Assembly: GCA_902465425.1 (NCBI GenBank)
Contig: CABQNA010000116.1
Location: 1-5,312 of the forward strand
Length of the DNA stretch: 5,312 bases
Direction of reading: 5' to 3'
DNA from: an uncultured Collinsella sp.
GTDB lineage: Bacteria > Actinomycetota > Coriobacteriia > Coriobacteriales > Coriobacteriaceae
Positions 5,213 to 5,312 of the stretch are shown here, in pieces. Made by a program: the position numbers and the translations under genes. The notes beneath the pieces were generated by a model. The model made no database searches. It saw only the letters and a program-made list of their open reading frames with translations, and had not been told where the DNA came from. How positions within the stretch are numbered: position 1 is the stretch's first letter; every line of letters begins with the position of its first letter.

Positions 5213-5249
5213 AACCTACCAAAATAAACCTGTCCCTTTTTGGCAGGTT
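5211..5249 (-). terminator. Probable terminator after the rph-like gene
   Basis: On the minus strand AACCTGCCAAAA (5238-5249) pairs with TTTTGGTAGGTT (5213-5224), 12 pairs including one G-U, around a 13-base loop, followed by more U (TTTT spans 5211-5214). The stem starts inside the stop codon of the upstream gene. A shorter alternative stem uses AACCTG with CAGGTT (5227-5232) in the loop, so two folds compete. Confidence 0.55.
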
Positions 5250-5312
5250 AGGCGAGGACTTGGCGCTGGAGCTCGATGAGTTCGGCAATGCCCTTGTCGC
5301 CCAAATCGAGCA
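5248..5312 (-). CDS. rph: C-terminus of a probable ribonuclease PH (partial)
   Basis: Only the last 20 codons and the TAA stop (5248-5250) are in the window; the start lies beyond base 5312. The residues read LDLGDKGIAELIELQRQVLA. RNase PH proteins commonly end in a helix of this kind, with a leucine-rich stretch, a G-x-x-x-L-I turn and a final QR. Rph trims the 3' ends of tRNA precursors by phosphorolysis. The identification also rests on context, because rph directly before rdgB is a widespread order. With so few residues another protein ending in a similar helix cannot be excluded. Confidence 0.6.
   Translation of the reverse strand, partial: LDLGDKGIAELIELQRQVLA

Overview
This window is a housekeeping segment of a bacterial chromosome. 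Every gene I can support lies on the minus strand, so transcription runs from base 5312 towards base 1. The DNA is GC-rich, and the third codon positions are mostly G or C. A veg gene sits directly in front of ispE, an arrangement typical of Gram-positive bacteria, and TatA is small with a long charged tail. My best guess is a high-GC Gram-positive of the Coriobacteriia (Collinsella-like), but this is inferred from protein style and GC bias, not from a search.

In transcription order the window holds: the last 20 codons of a gene that looks like rph (RNase PH); a 142-base gap dense in overlapping inverted repeats; rdgB (nucleotide-pool sanitation) tightly coupled to dtd (D-aminoacyl-tRNA deacylase); a 130-base gap with a promoter and a terminator-like hairpin; veg overlapping in expression signals with ispE (isoprenoid precursor kinase); tRNA-Pro(CGG) with a rho-independent terminator; a strong sigma-70-type promoter with a perfect palindrome in its spacer, driving tatA; a good terminator; greA; another strong hairpin; and lysS, which runs off the window at base 1 near its C-terminus.

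The genes share a theme of information-processing fidelity and basic cell function: RNA maturation (rph), cleansing of non-canonical NTPs (rdgB), removal of D-amino acids from tRNA (dtd), rescue of backtracked RNA polymerase (greA), tRNA charging (lysS) and a tRNA. Protein export (tatA) and non-mevalonate isoprenoid synthesis (ispE) complete it. Two gene pairs (rdgB-dtd, veg-ispE) have gaps of 2-3 bases, GTG starts on the second gene and a Shine-Dalgarno inside the first gene, so translational coupling is likely.

I found no mobile element, CRISPR array, toxin-antitoxin pair or unknown operon. The points worth a second look are regulatory: the structured rph-rdgB spacer, the palindromic tatA promoter, and terminator-like hairpins placed just before the ribosome binding sites of lysS and veg. 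No gene-free stretch exceeds about 150 bases.
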